From Ceratobasidium sp. AG-K (Eukaryota > Basidiomycota > Agaricomycetes > Cantharellales > Ceratobasidiaceae), in assembly GCA_037039685.1 (NCBI GenBank), contig JAWNGF010000007.1, forward strand, positions 1,922,001 to 1,986,000: a stretch of 64,000 nucleotides of DNA, written 5' to 3'. The notes below the pieces were generated by a model. The model had not been told where the DNA came from, did not search any database, and saw only the letters and a program-made list of their open reading frames with translations. Both the position numbers and the translations under genes were made by a program. How positions within the stretch are numbered: the first letter of the stretch is position 1; each line of letters opens with the position of its first letter. Positions 11,423 through 22,069 of the stretch are shown in pieces.

Positions 11423-11869
11423 TGTCACAAGCCAAGCCAAAGCTTGGAGGCCAAGACTCCACAGGTGGTGAGAAGGGGGGTTGGGGTGACAGCAAAGGTC
11501 AAGTGTATGGCACTAAGGCCTGAGTGAGTCACACAACAAAGTAGATGGGGAAAACAACAAGAGAACAAGTCTTGTAGAGACAAGACTTGTGTTGCTGGTA
11601 TATATACTATCTAGTGTGGCTATGTCCAAAAGATAGAAGGCAACAAAGGGAGCCAAAACAAGAAAAAGCAAGAGTCCAAGAGAAGCAAGGACAATACAAA
11701 GGAAACATGTTAAGTCCATGGAAAACAGGAAAAGGAGGAGACATGCCAGGCATGCATGTCCCGCAATCATGGCTTACAGAAAGGCGACTAAATGCGTCAA
11801 GGCAAGAGGAACAAGACCAAACACAAGGTAAACAGACAAGAGGGAGGAGAGGAAGAAAAGGTCATGACA
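11423..11869 (-). repeat. 5' LTR of element C (447 bp)
   Basis: On the minus strand the LTR starts TGTCATGACC and ends in TTGTGACA. It is homologous to the D LTR at 16072-16519 in the opposite orientation. The TATA run TATATATAC lies near 11600. The outer end at 11869 joins element D directly. Confidence 0.9.
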
Positions 11870-11876
11870 GTGGGGA

Positions 11877-14800
11877 AAAGGCAGCAACTAAGGGGAGCAT
11901 CAGGCACCCTAAAGTCGGAATTAGATTGTTTTATCTTGGTGAATCAGAAACAGTCTGTAAACAAAATATAGCTTTGTTCCACTGAATATGCAGACCAACC
12001 TCAAGTTCCTATCATGATTGAATGCCTGAAACACCTTATTACCGTTGCCATGATTGATTCAGGGGCATCAGGAAATTTTATTAATTCTGAATATGTCAAG
12101 AAAAACGAAATTCCCACAAAAAAGAAAAAAATAGCAAGACAAGTCCAAGTAATAGATGGAAGGCCAATAGCCAACAGACTAGTCAACAAAGAATGCACTG
12201 TTCAAATCATCATGAATGACCACATAGAAGAAATTACATGTGACATAGCACCATTAGGACAACACACAGTTGTACTAGGAATTCCTTGGTTAAAGAAGCA
12301 CAACCCAAAAATCAACTGGATTAAAGGCTCCCTAGAATTTGACTCAGATTATTGTGTGGCAGAATGCTTATGCAAAGATTGCAATGCTGTAGAAGGGGGG
12401 GTAGTGGGTCAATTGCCAGAAGAATATTTCGAATTCAAAGATGTTTTTGTTGCCAAAGAAGTGGATAAACTGCCCCCACATTGGCCGTACAACCTAAAAA
12501 TCGAATTAGAACCTGCTGCAAAACCCAAGATTGGCATGGTATACTCCCTCACCAAAGAAGAAGACCAAATCCTGAAAGCATGGATGGACGAAACTTGGAG
12601 AAAGGGTTCATGGTTCCATCCACATTGGAATGGGTGTCACCAGTAATGTTTGTCAAACGCCATGACATTGATGGAGTTCCCCAACCACCAAGATTGTGCA
12701 TGGAGTATCAATATTTGAATCACACCAGGAAGAAGCGCTACCCACTACCTAGAACTGATGACCTCATTGAGCGGGTTAGAGGCGCCAAAATCTTCACTAA
12801 ACTTGACCTCAAGTCTGGTTGCTATCTGGTTAGGGTAGCAGACAAGGATGTTCACAAAACAGTGTTCAGAACCAAATATGGACTATTTGAGACCAGGGTT
12901 ATGCCATTTGGCCTCACCAATGCCCCAGCAACATTCCAGAACATGATGGACACAGAGTTCTGGGACATCAAAGGAATCTATGTCAAAATCTACATTGATG
13001 ATATCCTGATTTTCTCCAAGAACACTGATGACCACCCAAATCATGTGAAGGAAGTACTCCATTGCTTACAATGCATTGGTCTCTACTGCTCCCTCAAGAA
13101 ATGCTCCTTCCATGTGCCAAAGGTTGACTATTTAGGACTAGTCATATTGGGAGAGGTGGTGGAGATGCAGGAAGAAAAAATCAGTGCAATCAAGAAGTGG
13201 CCCACCCCAAAAAATGTCACAGAGGTCCAGACCTTCCTTGGCTTTGCAAACCTCTACCAACAGTTTCTCCAGAATTACACCCACATTGTGCAACCATTAT
13301 ACAACCTGACCATGAAGACCAAACAATGGGAATGGGGACCGGAAGCAGAACTTGCGTTCCAGGGGTGAATCAAAGAATTCATCAAGGCACCCATTCTGTT
13401 GCAACCAGACCAAGACAAAGGATTTATCATTGAGTGTGACCTGTCAGACAAAGCAACTGGGGCAGTTCTCAGTCAATATGGGTCCGATAACAAGCTTCAC
13501 CCTGTTGCCTTCATGTCCAAAAGCCTGTCCCCAGCAGAGCAAAATTACGACATTTTTGATAAGGAACTTCCGGCAATCATCAAGGCTTTCAAGGAATGGC
13601 GCCATCTCCTAGAGGGAACAGAGATTCCTGTACTGCTCATCACCAATCACAAGAATCTGGAATATTTCATGACCTCCAAAGTTCTAACAAAACAACAGAA
13701 TAGATGGGTGGTTTTCCTTTCTGAATTCAATTTCCAGATCAAGTATAGGGCTGGTGGACTCAATGGCAAGGCAGATGCACTCAGTTGACAAAGCAACCAT
13801 GACCTAGAGGGGGGGTAGTTCCTCAAAAACCCCTACTTTCACCACACATCTTCATCAACTTGGCAGAAACAGGATCACAAGGCATGGCATCAACTACGGA
13901 TATTCAGCAGGCAATTAGAGACCAGACGCAGAAGGATGACTATGTTACATCAATTTGGGCCTTCCTTAGCAACCCACCAGAAAAAGCCCCTGCCTTGGTC
14001 CAGAAAGAATTCAAAGACTGGAAGATAAGGGACAACTTACTATACTGCAAAGGAAGAATCTATGTCCCAAACAATAATGAGACCAAGCGCCAAATCTTAG
14101 AACTTCACCATGACAACAAAGCAGTAGGACACATGGGGCAAGCAAAGACGTTGGAATTGGTCAAACAACAATATTGGTGGCCATCAATGAAAGCATACAT
14201 CAACAAATATGTGTCATCATGTGACTTGTGCCAATGTTCCAAGCCAATCAACCAGCAACCCCTTGGAGAATTGCAACTGCTGGAACTTCCTTCCAAACCC
14301 TGGCAGCACATATCTGTCAACATGATTGTCAAACTTCTGCCTTCCAAAGGTCTAGATTCAATCCTGGTCATTGTCAACACCCTGACCAAAATGGCACACT
14401 TCATTCCCTGCACTGAGAAGACCACATCCCCCAAGCTTGTGGAGGTGTTCATGGAACACTGCTGGAAACTACATGGGACCCCAGAAACAGTAGTATCGGA
14501 TTGCGGCCCTACCTTTGCGTCCAAATTCATGAAAGAACTCTATCAAGCCTTGAACATTTGGCCCAGACTCTCCACTGCATATCACCCTGAAACTGACAGA
14601 CAAACAGAGCACATCAATCAAATGGTCAAAGCCTTCATTCAGACATATTGCTCATTCAGACAGCATGATTGGGTATCACTACTACCATTTGCTGAATTTG
14701 CATACAACAATTCTTTCCACTCCAGCATTGGCATGACACCTTTCTTTGCCAACATGGCTTGCCATCCATTGATTGAAGGAACTCTAGTAGAAGATGGATC

Positions 14801-15520
14801 AGTGCCAGAGGCTGCAGCCCACACACAACAAATCCAAGACAACCTAGAGGAAGCCAGGGCTAGCCTCATCCTGAGCAAGGAACAGGACAAGGAATAGGCG
14901 GATCGGAAGCATTGGGAACAGTCCTTCATCATAGGCAATAAAGTCTGGCTCAGCCGCAATCACATCACGACCAATCAACCATCCCTGGAACTCTTGCATA
15001 AACAGCTCAGACCATTCACAATTCTGGAAGCAGTAGGAAGGAATGCATATCGACTGGAACTACCACCTTCCATGAGCATGCACCCGGTAGTCAACGTCTT
15101 GCAACTGGCCAAGTATGAGGAAGACAAGATCAAGGGTTGCCATGTGGAACCACCCCCTCCCATAGAAACACCTGAAGGAGAATAGGAAAATGAGGTCAAA
15201 AAGATATCAAGAAGGGAGTTTTGGAATACTTTGTCAAATGGAAGGGGTATACAACGGAACACAACTCCTGGGAGCCCCTGGAGAACCTGGGCAACACAGC
15301 AGAACTTGTTAAGGAGTTCCACTTGGAACACCCTGAAGCCATCAAGGAAGTTTCTAAGGTAACCAGGAAGCTTTGCTATGAGGAAACAAAGGATGATTTG
15401 GTGGCCAAAGAGAAAGAAGAATGGCCCACTCAGTGCTCAAAATGTATAAAAGAGGCTGCTGGGATCCAAGTCCCCCATCCAAAAGTCTTTACTTTCCTTC
15501 CTCCTACACTAAACCCACCT
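11877..15520 (+). pseudogene. pol of element D: protease, RT, RNase H, integrase, chromodomain
   Basis: Protease has DSGAS near 12057. RT (about 12480-13120) has YIDD near 12991. RNase H (13380-13790) has CDLS in place of TDAS and TNHKN in place of TDHKN. Integrase (13860-14900) has the zinc motif near 14105-14235, a first-Asp position reading VNTLT, SDCGP near 14497 and HPETD followed by the Glu region near 14600. The chromodomain lies near 15215-15340 with a good aromatic cage (YFVKWKGY, then NSWEP). Breaks are a frameshift near 12600 and stops near 11970, 13366, 13786 and 14895. The frame then stays open across ORF3 to 15913. Confidence 0.83.
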
Positions 15521-15546
15521 CCTACTCCTGTTTTGTTCACTGCGCA

Positions 15547-16047
15547 ATGTCTGCCTCTACCCTTGCCTCCAACACCTGCATGGTCCGCATCTACCAGGAC
15601 CTCTACACATGCTTGGCCTCCTTCAAGCAAATGCATGAAGTCATCCCCCCTTCCAGGAACAGTCAGTACTGTCACTCTGGGTTACAGCGGGCATTTTACT
15701 TCATCATTGGGGCTTGCTCATGTCACTGCCATCCCCCTTGCTCCTTGGTTGGCCACCCCCTTGTCCAGTGGAACAACTGGATTGCCCACAAGGCCCAGGA
15801 CATTTATGATGCCTGGGAAATCATGGACACCTCAAGGTGTCCCAGGCTGGGTCTCCAAGACCCCTTCCAGGTCATTGACCTCACCAAGGGCCCTGGGCGC
15901 CAAGAGCCCATAATTGACATGACGGATGACAACGAGGAGGATGTCTGGAGAGGTACTGGGACAGGGGAAGACCTGTTGGTGTTAAACAATGAGGAGAAGT
16001 TTATTTTGGTTAGTTGCAGGTCATTGGTTTTGTCTTTTGTAGAGTGA
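15547..16047 (+). CDS. ORF3 of element D (166 aa, frame intact)
   Basis: This frame runs from the ATG at 15547 to the TGA at 16045-16047 and lies -1 relative to pol. The N-terminal half is rich in Cys and aromatic residues (several C and H around 15660-15760). The C-terminal half carries VIDLT (15871-15885) and, eight codons on, IIDMT (15910-15924) followed by the acidic run DDNEED. These resemble SUMO-interaction motifs. A VIDLT-like motif in the same relative place occurs in ORF3 of families 1 and 3. The ORF is intact while the host element is otherwise dead, so expression is doubtful. Function unknown. Confidence 0.6.
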   Translation: MSASTLASNTCMVRIYQDLYTCLASFKQMHEVIPPSRNSQYCHSGLQRAFYFIIGACSCHCHPPCSLVGHPLVQWNNWIAHKAQDIYDAWEIMDTSRCPRLGLQDPFQVIDLTKGPGRQEPIIDMTDDNEEDVWRGTGTGEDLLVLNNEEKFILVSCRSLVLSFVE

Positions 16048-16071
16048 GCCCCAGCCTAGAAGGGGGGGTAG

Positions 16072-16519
16072 TGTCACGACCTCTTCTTCTCTCTTTCTCT
16101 TTCATCCATATACCTTGTGTGTGGTCTTGTTCTGCTCGCGGTGGCGCATTTAGTCGCCCCTCTGTACACCATGTTGGCAGGACATGCCTGCCTGGCCTGT
16201 TCACTTGTCTCCTTGGTGTCCATGGATTTGTCTTGTTTCCTTTGTCTGGTCCTTGCTTCTCTTGGACTCTAGCCTTTTCTCATTTTGGTTTTCCTTTTTT
16301 GCTCGCTCTCTATTGTACATAGCCACAGTAGTTAGTATATATACCAGCAACACAAGTCTTGTCTCAACAAGACTTGTTCTCTTGTTGTTTTCCCCAATCA
16401 CTTGTTGCGTGACTCACTTAGGCCTTAGTGCCATACATTTGACCTTTGTTGTTGTCCCAACCCCCATCCTCACCACCTGTGGAGTCTTGGCCTCCAGGGT
16501 TTGGTTAAGGGTTGTGACA
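16072..16519 (+). repeat. 3' LTR of element D (448 bp)
   Basis: The LTR starts TGTCACGACC and ends GTTGTGACA. It is preceded by a purine tract (16058-16071, AGAAGGGGGGGTAG). A TATA run lies near 16338, followed by the hairpin-forming R segment. One TGACTCA is present at 16410. Confidence 0.92.
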
Positions 16520-16873
16520 CAAAGGTTCCACATCCTCTATGTCTAGCAGTCTGTAGCAGTAACCACTGCACTATAGCACTATATAGCACTATGTAGCCAA
16601 GCATCTGGAAACCTGTCATTTGCTACATAGTGATATGTATACTATGTATGAACTGTAGCCCATGTAGCATGCTAACTTTACTCAAATTATCATATCAATG
16701 TATAGTGCTATGGATCTGATATGTAGCAGATTCCTCCAAAATATAGCAATATGTATCAACATGTAGTTGCATGTAGTTGTATGTAGTGGCATGTAGCTGA
16801 GATGTAGAAGATCCCAAATTTCTGATTGGGCAATTGACTTTGGACATTGTGGCCATGCACTTACCCTATAAGG
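16520..16873. repeat. Left arm of a long inverted-repeat element
   Basis: The arm matches, in reverse complement, the right arm at 42435-43229 (allowing for the 462-bp insertion there) and then the short segment 36504-36547. It is AT-rich with many TAGCACTATATAG-like words and copies of a CATGTAGTTG decamer. Its outer edge is hidden by element D. The element encodes nothing I recognise. It may be a non-autonomous fold-back or long-TIR DNA transposon. Confidence 0.7.
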
Positions 16874-17114
16874 CAATTCATTTGGCCAAAATAGGCTAAA
16901 ATCATTATCATAGTTGGGATAATTTAGCATGATTGATTTTGAAATTCACCACATTGGGAACCATTGGAAATTCCTGTTTGGGATGCCAATCACACCTGAT
17001 TTGGAATTCAGGTAAGTTCAAACCCCAAGTGCCACTTGGCCTCTTGAACCTCCTTTTCCCCCTCCATCCTACCCCCCCACAGCACCCCCATGTCACACTC
17101 AGGGGTATTCTACA
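16874..17114. repeat. Core of the inverted-repeat element, left segment (M1)
   Basis: This segment continues after the nested insertions at 35913-36036 and 36504-36547. Joined, these pieces resemble, in reverse orientation, the small TIR element M2 at 42688-43149; shared landmarks include CCAAGTGCCAC near 17030 and GCTGGCTRGTT near 35970. There is no open frame of note. Element G was inserted at 17114/35913. Confidence 0.6.
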
Positions 17115-17611
17115 TGTTGTGACCCAAGGCCCCTCCAATAGACTTCGACTCCTGTTTGTTTGTCTTGTGTCTCCTTTCTTGGTTTCTCCTTTGTGCATGC
17201 TTCCTTTGTTGCTTGTTTCCTTTGTTTGTGTGCAGCCTTAGGCTGCTTCCTTTTTCTTTTGTCTTACAACTTCCTTTCTTGGCAAGTCATGTTCCTTTAT
17301 AGGACATGACTCATAGAGCTTTCTGATTGGTTAGTTTGTATGACTTGTTTCTTAGCATGAGTATGACTCATGCCTTTTCTGAATTTATAATGAGGCAACA
17401 ACAAGCATGGTATCCCCATCTTGTTTTGCCTTGTCATCTCCCCCACAAACAGTCTGTCCCTGGGTTTCCCTCAGGGTTACCTTGGATCCTCTGGCCTTAG
17501 TGCTGTTCACAGTCTACACTTCACAGCTCTTTGGGTGCCAAAGTCCCTCTATGTTTTGACTTGGGCACATACAGTTACAGTTGGCAACCATCATAGTGTT
17601 GGGTAGTGACA
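17115..17611 (+). repeat. 5' LTR of element G (497 bp)
   Basis: The LTR starts TGTTGTGACCC and ends GGTAGTGACA. A TATA-like TTTATAATG lies near 17385. TGACTCA sites lie at 17307 and 17364. The segment ATCTTGTTTTG at 17418-17428 would be close to the RNA start. It complements 10 of 11 bases at 17615-17625 just inside the LTR, a probable self-priming pair. The LTR matches the remnant at 35806-35912. Confidence 0.88.
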
Positions 17612-17936
17612 GTTCAAACCAAGATTCCTTCCACAAGGAAACAATTAATAATCATCATGGTGCCCTCAAATGTCTTGCGGCAACTTGGGCAACCATTAGT
17701 TTTTGCATTCCCATGCACTCAGACACCACACCAGAGTTTTTAACCATATTTTTTCGGCAATCAATATCTACTTGACATCAGGTTCATTCAAAGAATAGTA
17801 CTACAAAGGTGAATCCAGGGTTTCACAAGAATCAAGAAGGAATCCACCCCAAATGGCTCAGTCCAAAGAAGGTTGCACCAACCACTTAAGACCAAGAGAA
17901 TGAACTACAAGACCTGATCCAACAGCAATTCCAGCC

Positions 17937-19502
17937 ATGGGATCAATAAACCTTCCTGAACTCACAATGGCAGATCTGGAGGGATCTGGACCAGGACAGA
18001 TCATAGACAAGACACTAGCACAGGTTGTAGGCATCACAGTAGTCCAGGGAACTGTCACAACCTTAGATCAGATGCAAGAAGTCTGCAACAACACAATGGC
18101 TCAACTAGTACACATACTTGATGCATCTTCCCTTCAAATTTGATGTGACATGAGGGAAACAGGAGAGGACATTCAAAACCTACAAACAGGGGTGTATTGC
18201 CTTCAAGAAATAGGAGCCACAGAAAGTGACATCTGTGCACAAAACAAAGGGATAGAACAAATCCTTAATGTTGTAAGTGGCATTGCAGGGATACTAGAAC
18301 CAAAGGAGAAAGAACACATTGAACCAGGGATACTTGGCAAAGAATCTGCAACCCCTAGAACCTCCAGGTTTACAACACCCTCCCCCCCAGAAACTCCAAG
18401 AAAGACAACAACTTTCCCCCTTGAAGAATACCAGTACATAGAATTGGACCAAGAAAGTGTCAGGACAGGAGAAGTGGGGTCTGGAAGATCAACAAGGACA
18501 ATTAGGTGAAAGAGACAAACCCCTGCAAAGGAAGAAGAAGAGAAGAAACCCAACACTGCTTGCAGCAAATATTTCAGCATCTATGCAGACATAGGAGATG
18601 ATGTCACAGAGAGCAAGGATTGATTGACAATTGTCAAAAAACCAGAAGCATACAATGGAAAGAGAGGGACAGAAGCTGATTGTTTCATCACATTGATGGA
18701 AACATACTTCAACATCCATGGGAAGGTCTTCAATAATGATCAGAAGAAGATTACTACCTTCCTCAGTAACATGGAACACAAAGAAGCAAAAGCATGGGCA
18801 TTCAATCACCTTGAAAGGATCAACAAAAACCATGCCTACACCAGCAATACAGATGCAATCTATACTTGGTCAAATATGAAAGAAGAGTTCCTTCTCAACT
18901 TCAGTGATCCAATGACAAAGGAGCAGGTCTCCAGGAAGCTCATGACAATCCAAATGAAGGGACATATCCACACCACCCTTACTTCCTACATCACAGAATT
19001 CAGAAGTCATAAAGCCCTTACCAACCTTGGAGATGCAGCATACTAAGAAGCCTTCAAATGAGGGCTAGCCCCAGAATTACTAGCAGAACTAGATGCCCTA
19101 TCCCTGATGAGTAACAATATGGGAAACCTTAACTTTGAGGGACTTGTAACAGCAACCATCAAAATGGATCAAATCCTAAAAGCAAAACAAGGGTACCAGA
19201 ACACATACATCAGAGGATATGGCAGTCAAGGAGGCAACCAAGGTGGACAAAGCAATAAAGGGCAAACTAGTCAAAGTAGAAGAACTCAAGGCCAAAAAAC
19301 GAAATTAGTTCCTGAAGAAACAAAGAAGCATTGTTGCCAAGAAGGAGCCTGCATCAAATGCAGATCAAAGGACCACTGTGTGCAACAAGGCAAAAATGGA
19401 TGGAAGGACCAAGACATCTCATCAACTATAGGGAAGGAGAAGGCCAAGGCAGGAGACCTGGAAGAAACTAGTGACAGCAAAAAGGAGTTGGGAAAAGCCT
19501 AG
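17937..19502 (+). pseudogene. gag of element G
   Basis: The visible frame pieces are 17937-18143, 18150-18509, 18624-19046 and 19107-19502. The capsid-like part includes the 18624-19046 block. A degenerate zinc knuckle near 19350-19400 keeps C-x2-C and H but lacks the last Cys. The frame ends GGAAAAGCCTAG, with the heptamer GGGAAAA at 19490-19496 directly before the stop. Stops and shifts break the frame near 18144, 18510 and 19045. Same role as the other Gag proteins; not functional. Confidence 0.75.
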
Positions 19503-20391
19503 GGTGCTCTGTCTCCATGTCAGATGCTACCCAGATACCCTTGATCTCAAGGAAACAAATGTATTATAGAGCAACAAATGAATCACCACTTGCCTCAACT
19601 CAGATCAGGGGAATCATGGATCCCATTCCCACACTTATTGATTCTGGATCAACAAAGAATTTTATCAATATCACCTTCTGCCAAAAAAACTCCAGTCCCC
19701 TTATCAAATTACCCAAAGCAAGAGAAGTCATAGGAATCAACAGAAAAAAGCTACCATCAGTGGTTTGGTACAATGTCCACCTCACCTTTGAAGTCTTGGG
19801 AAAAAGCTTCATACAATAATGCTATGCCATGCCAACTGGAGAATCCCCTCTAATTCTGGTGATGACATGGTTATCAGAAGTCCACCCTGAGATAAACTGG
19901 GAGACAAAGGAAATTACTTGGCAAAAGGAACCCATGATGGCAAAAGCGGCACATCTAACAGAAATACCAGAAGAATTCCAAGATTTCAAGAAGGTCTTCA
20001 GCAAGGAACTTTTCAAGGAATTACTGCCCCACAGGAAATGGGATTGTGAAATCAATTTCAGACCAGATGCAGAACTACCTAAACCGGCACAAACTTACCT
20101 GCTTTCTCCAATGGAATCAAGAGTCCTGAGGAAACACATAGAAGAGGAACTAGCAGCAGGCCAGATTGTACCAAGCAAATCACCCATTGTGTCACCAGCT
20201 TTCTTTGTTAAAAAACACCAAGATGAGAACACAGATCCTATGACACCAGAGGAACTTTTGCAATTGGTAGTTGACCTCAGAGGAGTCAACAAAGTCACTA
20301 TACCCAATCAATTCCCTCTACCACTACAGGAGGTCCTTTTGGAGAAATTAAAAGAAGCCAAGATTTTTTCAAAATTGGACTTATGGCAAGG
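19490..20391 (+). pseudogene. pol of element G: protease and RT N-terminus
   Basis: The frame is -1 relative to gag. Protease has LIDSG near 19640. The linker and RT N-terminus follow, with VPSKSPIVSPAFFVKK-like residues near 20170-20215 and the FSKLDL block at 20370-20388. One stop occurs at 19817-19819. RT is cut at 20391 by element H and resumes at 28324-28546, with YIDDI near 28502. A TGA near 28362 replaces a Trp codon. Confidence 0.82.
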
Positions 20392-20888
20392 TGTTGCAAC
20401 CTGCTAATGCCTATGGTTGACGACCGCTAGTGGCCTTTGAGATGTGGGAACAATATGTGATAAGTCTTCTAAGACTCTATCACTAGGTGGACAAATGCTA
20501 GTCTTGTCAGTACAAGTCACTAGCTCCTAAGTCCAAGTGGCTGCACTAAAGGCTAAGTAGCCAAGTGCCTCTGATCACACTGCAGGGAGAGTTGACAAGG
20601 CAAAGCAAGCTGGGGATGACCATGCTTGCAAGCCAGGATATATACTCAGCAAATGGGTGAGTCATAGTAAATACATGAGTCATACATCTGAGTCAAGGTC
20701 CGAGTCATAAAGGGGGCTGCGCAGGCCAGCCAGTAGAAAACAGCATGAGTCATATGACTCATGGTGACACATCATCCATACACCTTACTAAACAAGGGAG
20801 AGGCTCAATCAAAGAGAACGGGTGCTTAAGGCGCCAGTACAAGCCACGAGTCTACAAACAGAGACAGAGGGAGGGACAGGTCATGACA
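20392..20888 (-). repeat. 3' LTR of element H (497 bp)
   Basis: TG...CA ends, followed internally by the polypurine tract (20889-20903, minus strand TTTGTGGGGGGGCAA). The LTR contains four or five TGAGTCA/TGACTCA sites and a TATATATAC box. The R segment GCTTGCTTTGC is intact. Confidence 0.92.
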
Positions 20889-20928
20889 TTGCCCCCCCAC
20901 AAACGCAAGTGTAGTGGAGCGCACTTGC

Positions 20929-22069
20929 CTATTTGTGGGCAACCCACTCCTTCAGCTCCAACCACCCAACCTGTTCTGCCAGGGCGCACATGTCCGCTTA
21001 TGAGGACCTCATTCATTTGGTCCCACTCCTCCTGGTAGAGGCGGTCAAGCTCTTCTTGGTGCTGCTCCTGTAGGTGTTCAAGCTCTGCTGTTTCCTGTCT
21101 TGACCACTGTTCTTGCCTGTGGTTGAGCCATTTGTTGAGCTGCTCGACGCTCCATTACCCGCATTGGATGAGGCAGTAGGCCTCAAGGATCTTGGTGTTG
21201 CATGGCATCTGGTCGGCTGGGGGCTGTGGCTCCATGTTGGCACTGGCGTTGCCAACATCTGCAATAAGAGGCTCAACATTTGCCCGGGCTTTGTCCCATG
21301 TGGCCTCCCATTCCTGTTTGACATTGTTCCCAGTGTTGGAACTTGGGGGTGCAGGGGGGACTTTGATGGCTTCCTCATTGTTGTCCTCCATTGGTTGTTC
21401 TGCCATGTTGACATGGCCGGTTCTGTCAGCACCTTTTGACAAGTTGATGGCATTGAAGGAGGGATCATCTCTTGGATAAGTGTTTGTGGAGACTGGTAGC
21501 TTTTCAAACTCACAGTCCATATGCCATCCTGACTCAAAGTCTATGGCACATAGACGCCACCAGGTTCCCTCCTTGTTGCGGTGTCCATCCTTGAGGGCAT
21601 GGCAAGGATTGTCTTCTAGCTTGAACCTCTGGTTCCCCTCCCACTTGTATCCGGTGTTGCGGTTCCACACGTCTGCGCTTTTGAGGACAACGTCATGGAC
21701 TGTGAGGCCAATGCAGCCACGGCAGTGGTAGTACTTGCTGCGGCCAATGTTGGTGGGGTTGGAGGGCTGGGCATCTGGATGGCTGACCCAAAGTAGGGAG
21801 CCCAGGTGGTGGACAATGAGGGACTTGCATTCTTTGTCCCACTTGATGGTAGCTTGCTCTTGCAGGGGGATGCACCCAAGTTGGATGCCTGGTTCAAGCT
21901 GGTTGGCAAGGGCTTTGGCCTCATTGAGGGACCAGGGGGCAGTGTCCCTGTTGTTGACAGCATACTTGCCTGTTCCAGCAAGCATGAGGGCCTTCTTGTA
22001 GGCCCTAGCCTTTTTGTACTTGGAGGCTTGGGTGATGAAGGCAGAGGAGGCAGTGTGAGAGGCAGGCAT
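20929..22069 (-). pseudogene. ORF3 of element H
   Basis: The frame starts at the ATG at 22069 and is open to 21155, where a TAA replaces a Ser codon of element B. The C-terminal coiled-coil part to about 20929 is also out of phase by one base. It shows the same layout as B: a Trp-rich middle, a CRGC knuckle at 21713-21724 and an F-N-x-I-N-L-S motif near 21440-21460. It is longer than ORF3 of families 2 and 3. No known domain is recognised. Comparison with B suggests an original protein of about 390 residues. Confidence 0.7.

Larger units (their letters stand above)
8526..11869 (-). mobile_element. Ty3/gypsy element C (family 2), 5' half
   Basis: On the minus strand this is the 5' LTR (11869-11423), a leader of about 400 bp, gag (from 11018), protease and the N-terminal part of RT, stopping at 8526 where element B is inserted. 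The rest of C should lie left of the window. At 11870 the plus-strand element D resumes within its gag/pol junction, so C is inserted in D with predicted duplication GTGGG. The copy is dead from stops and frameshifts. Confidence 0.85.
11870..16519 (+). mobile_element. Ty3/gypsy element D (family 2), from the gag/pol junction to the 3' LTR
   Basis: The visible part holds the end of gag (GGGAAAA site and TAA at 11889-11891), protease, RT, RNase H, integrase, chromodomain, ORF3, polypurine tract and 3' LTR. The 5' LTR and most of gag lie left of the nested C/B/A insertions, outside the window. The right end at 16519 abuts the left arm of a long inverted-repeat element. The predicted duplication there is CAAAG. 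Confidence 0.86.

Noticed and set aside
17101..17200. tRNA-type primer-binding sites (complement of tRNA 3' ends) next to the LTRs
   Set aside because: None of the four families has a TGG-type match directly after the 5' LTR. The self-complementary segments fit better.
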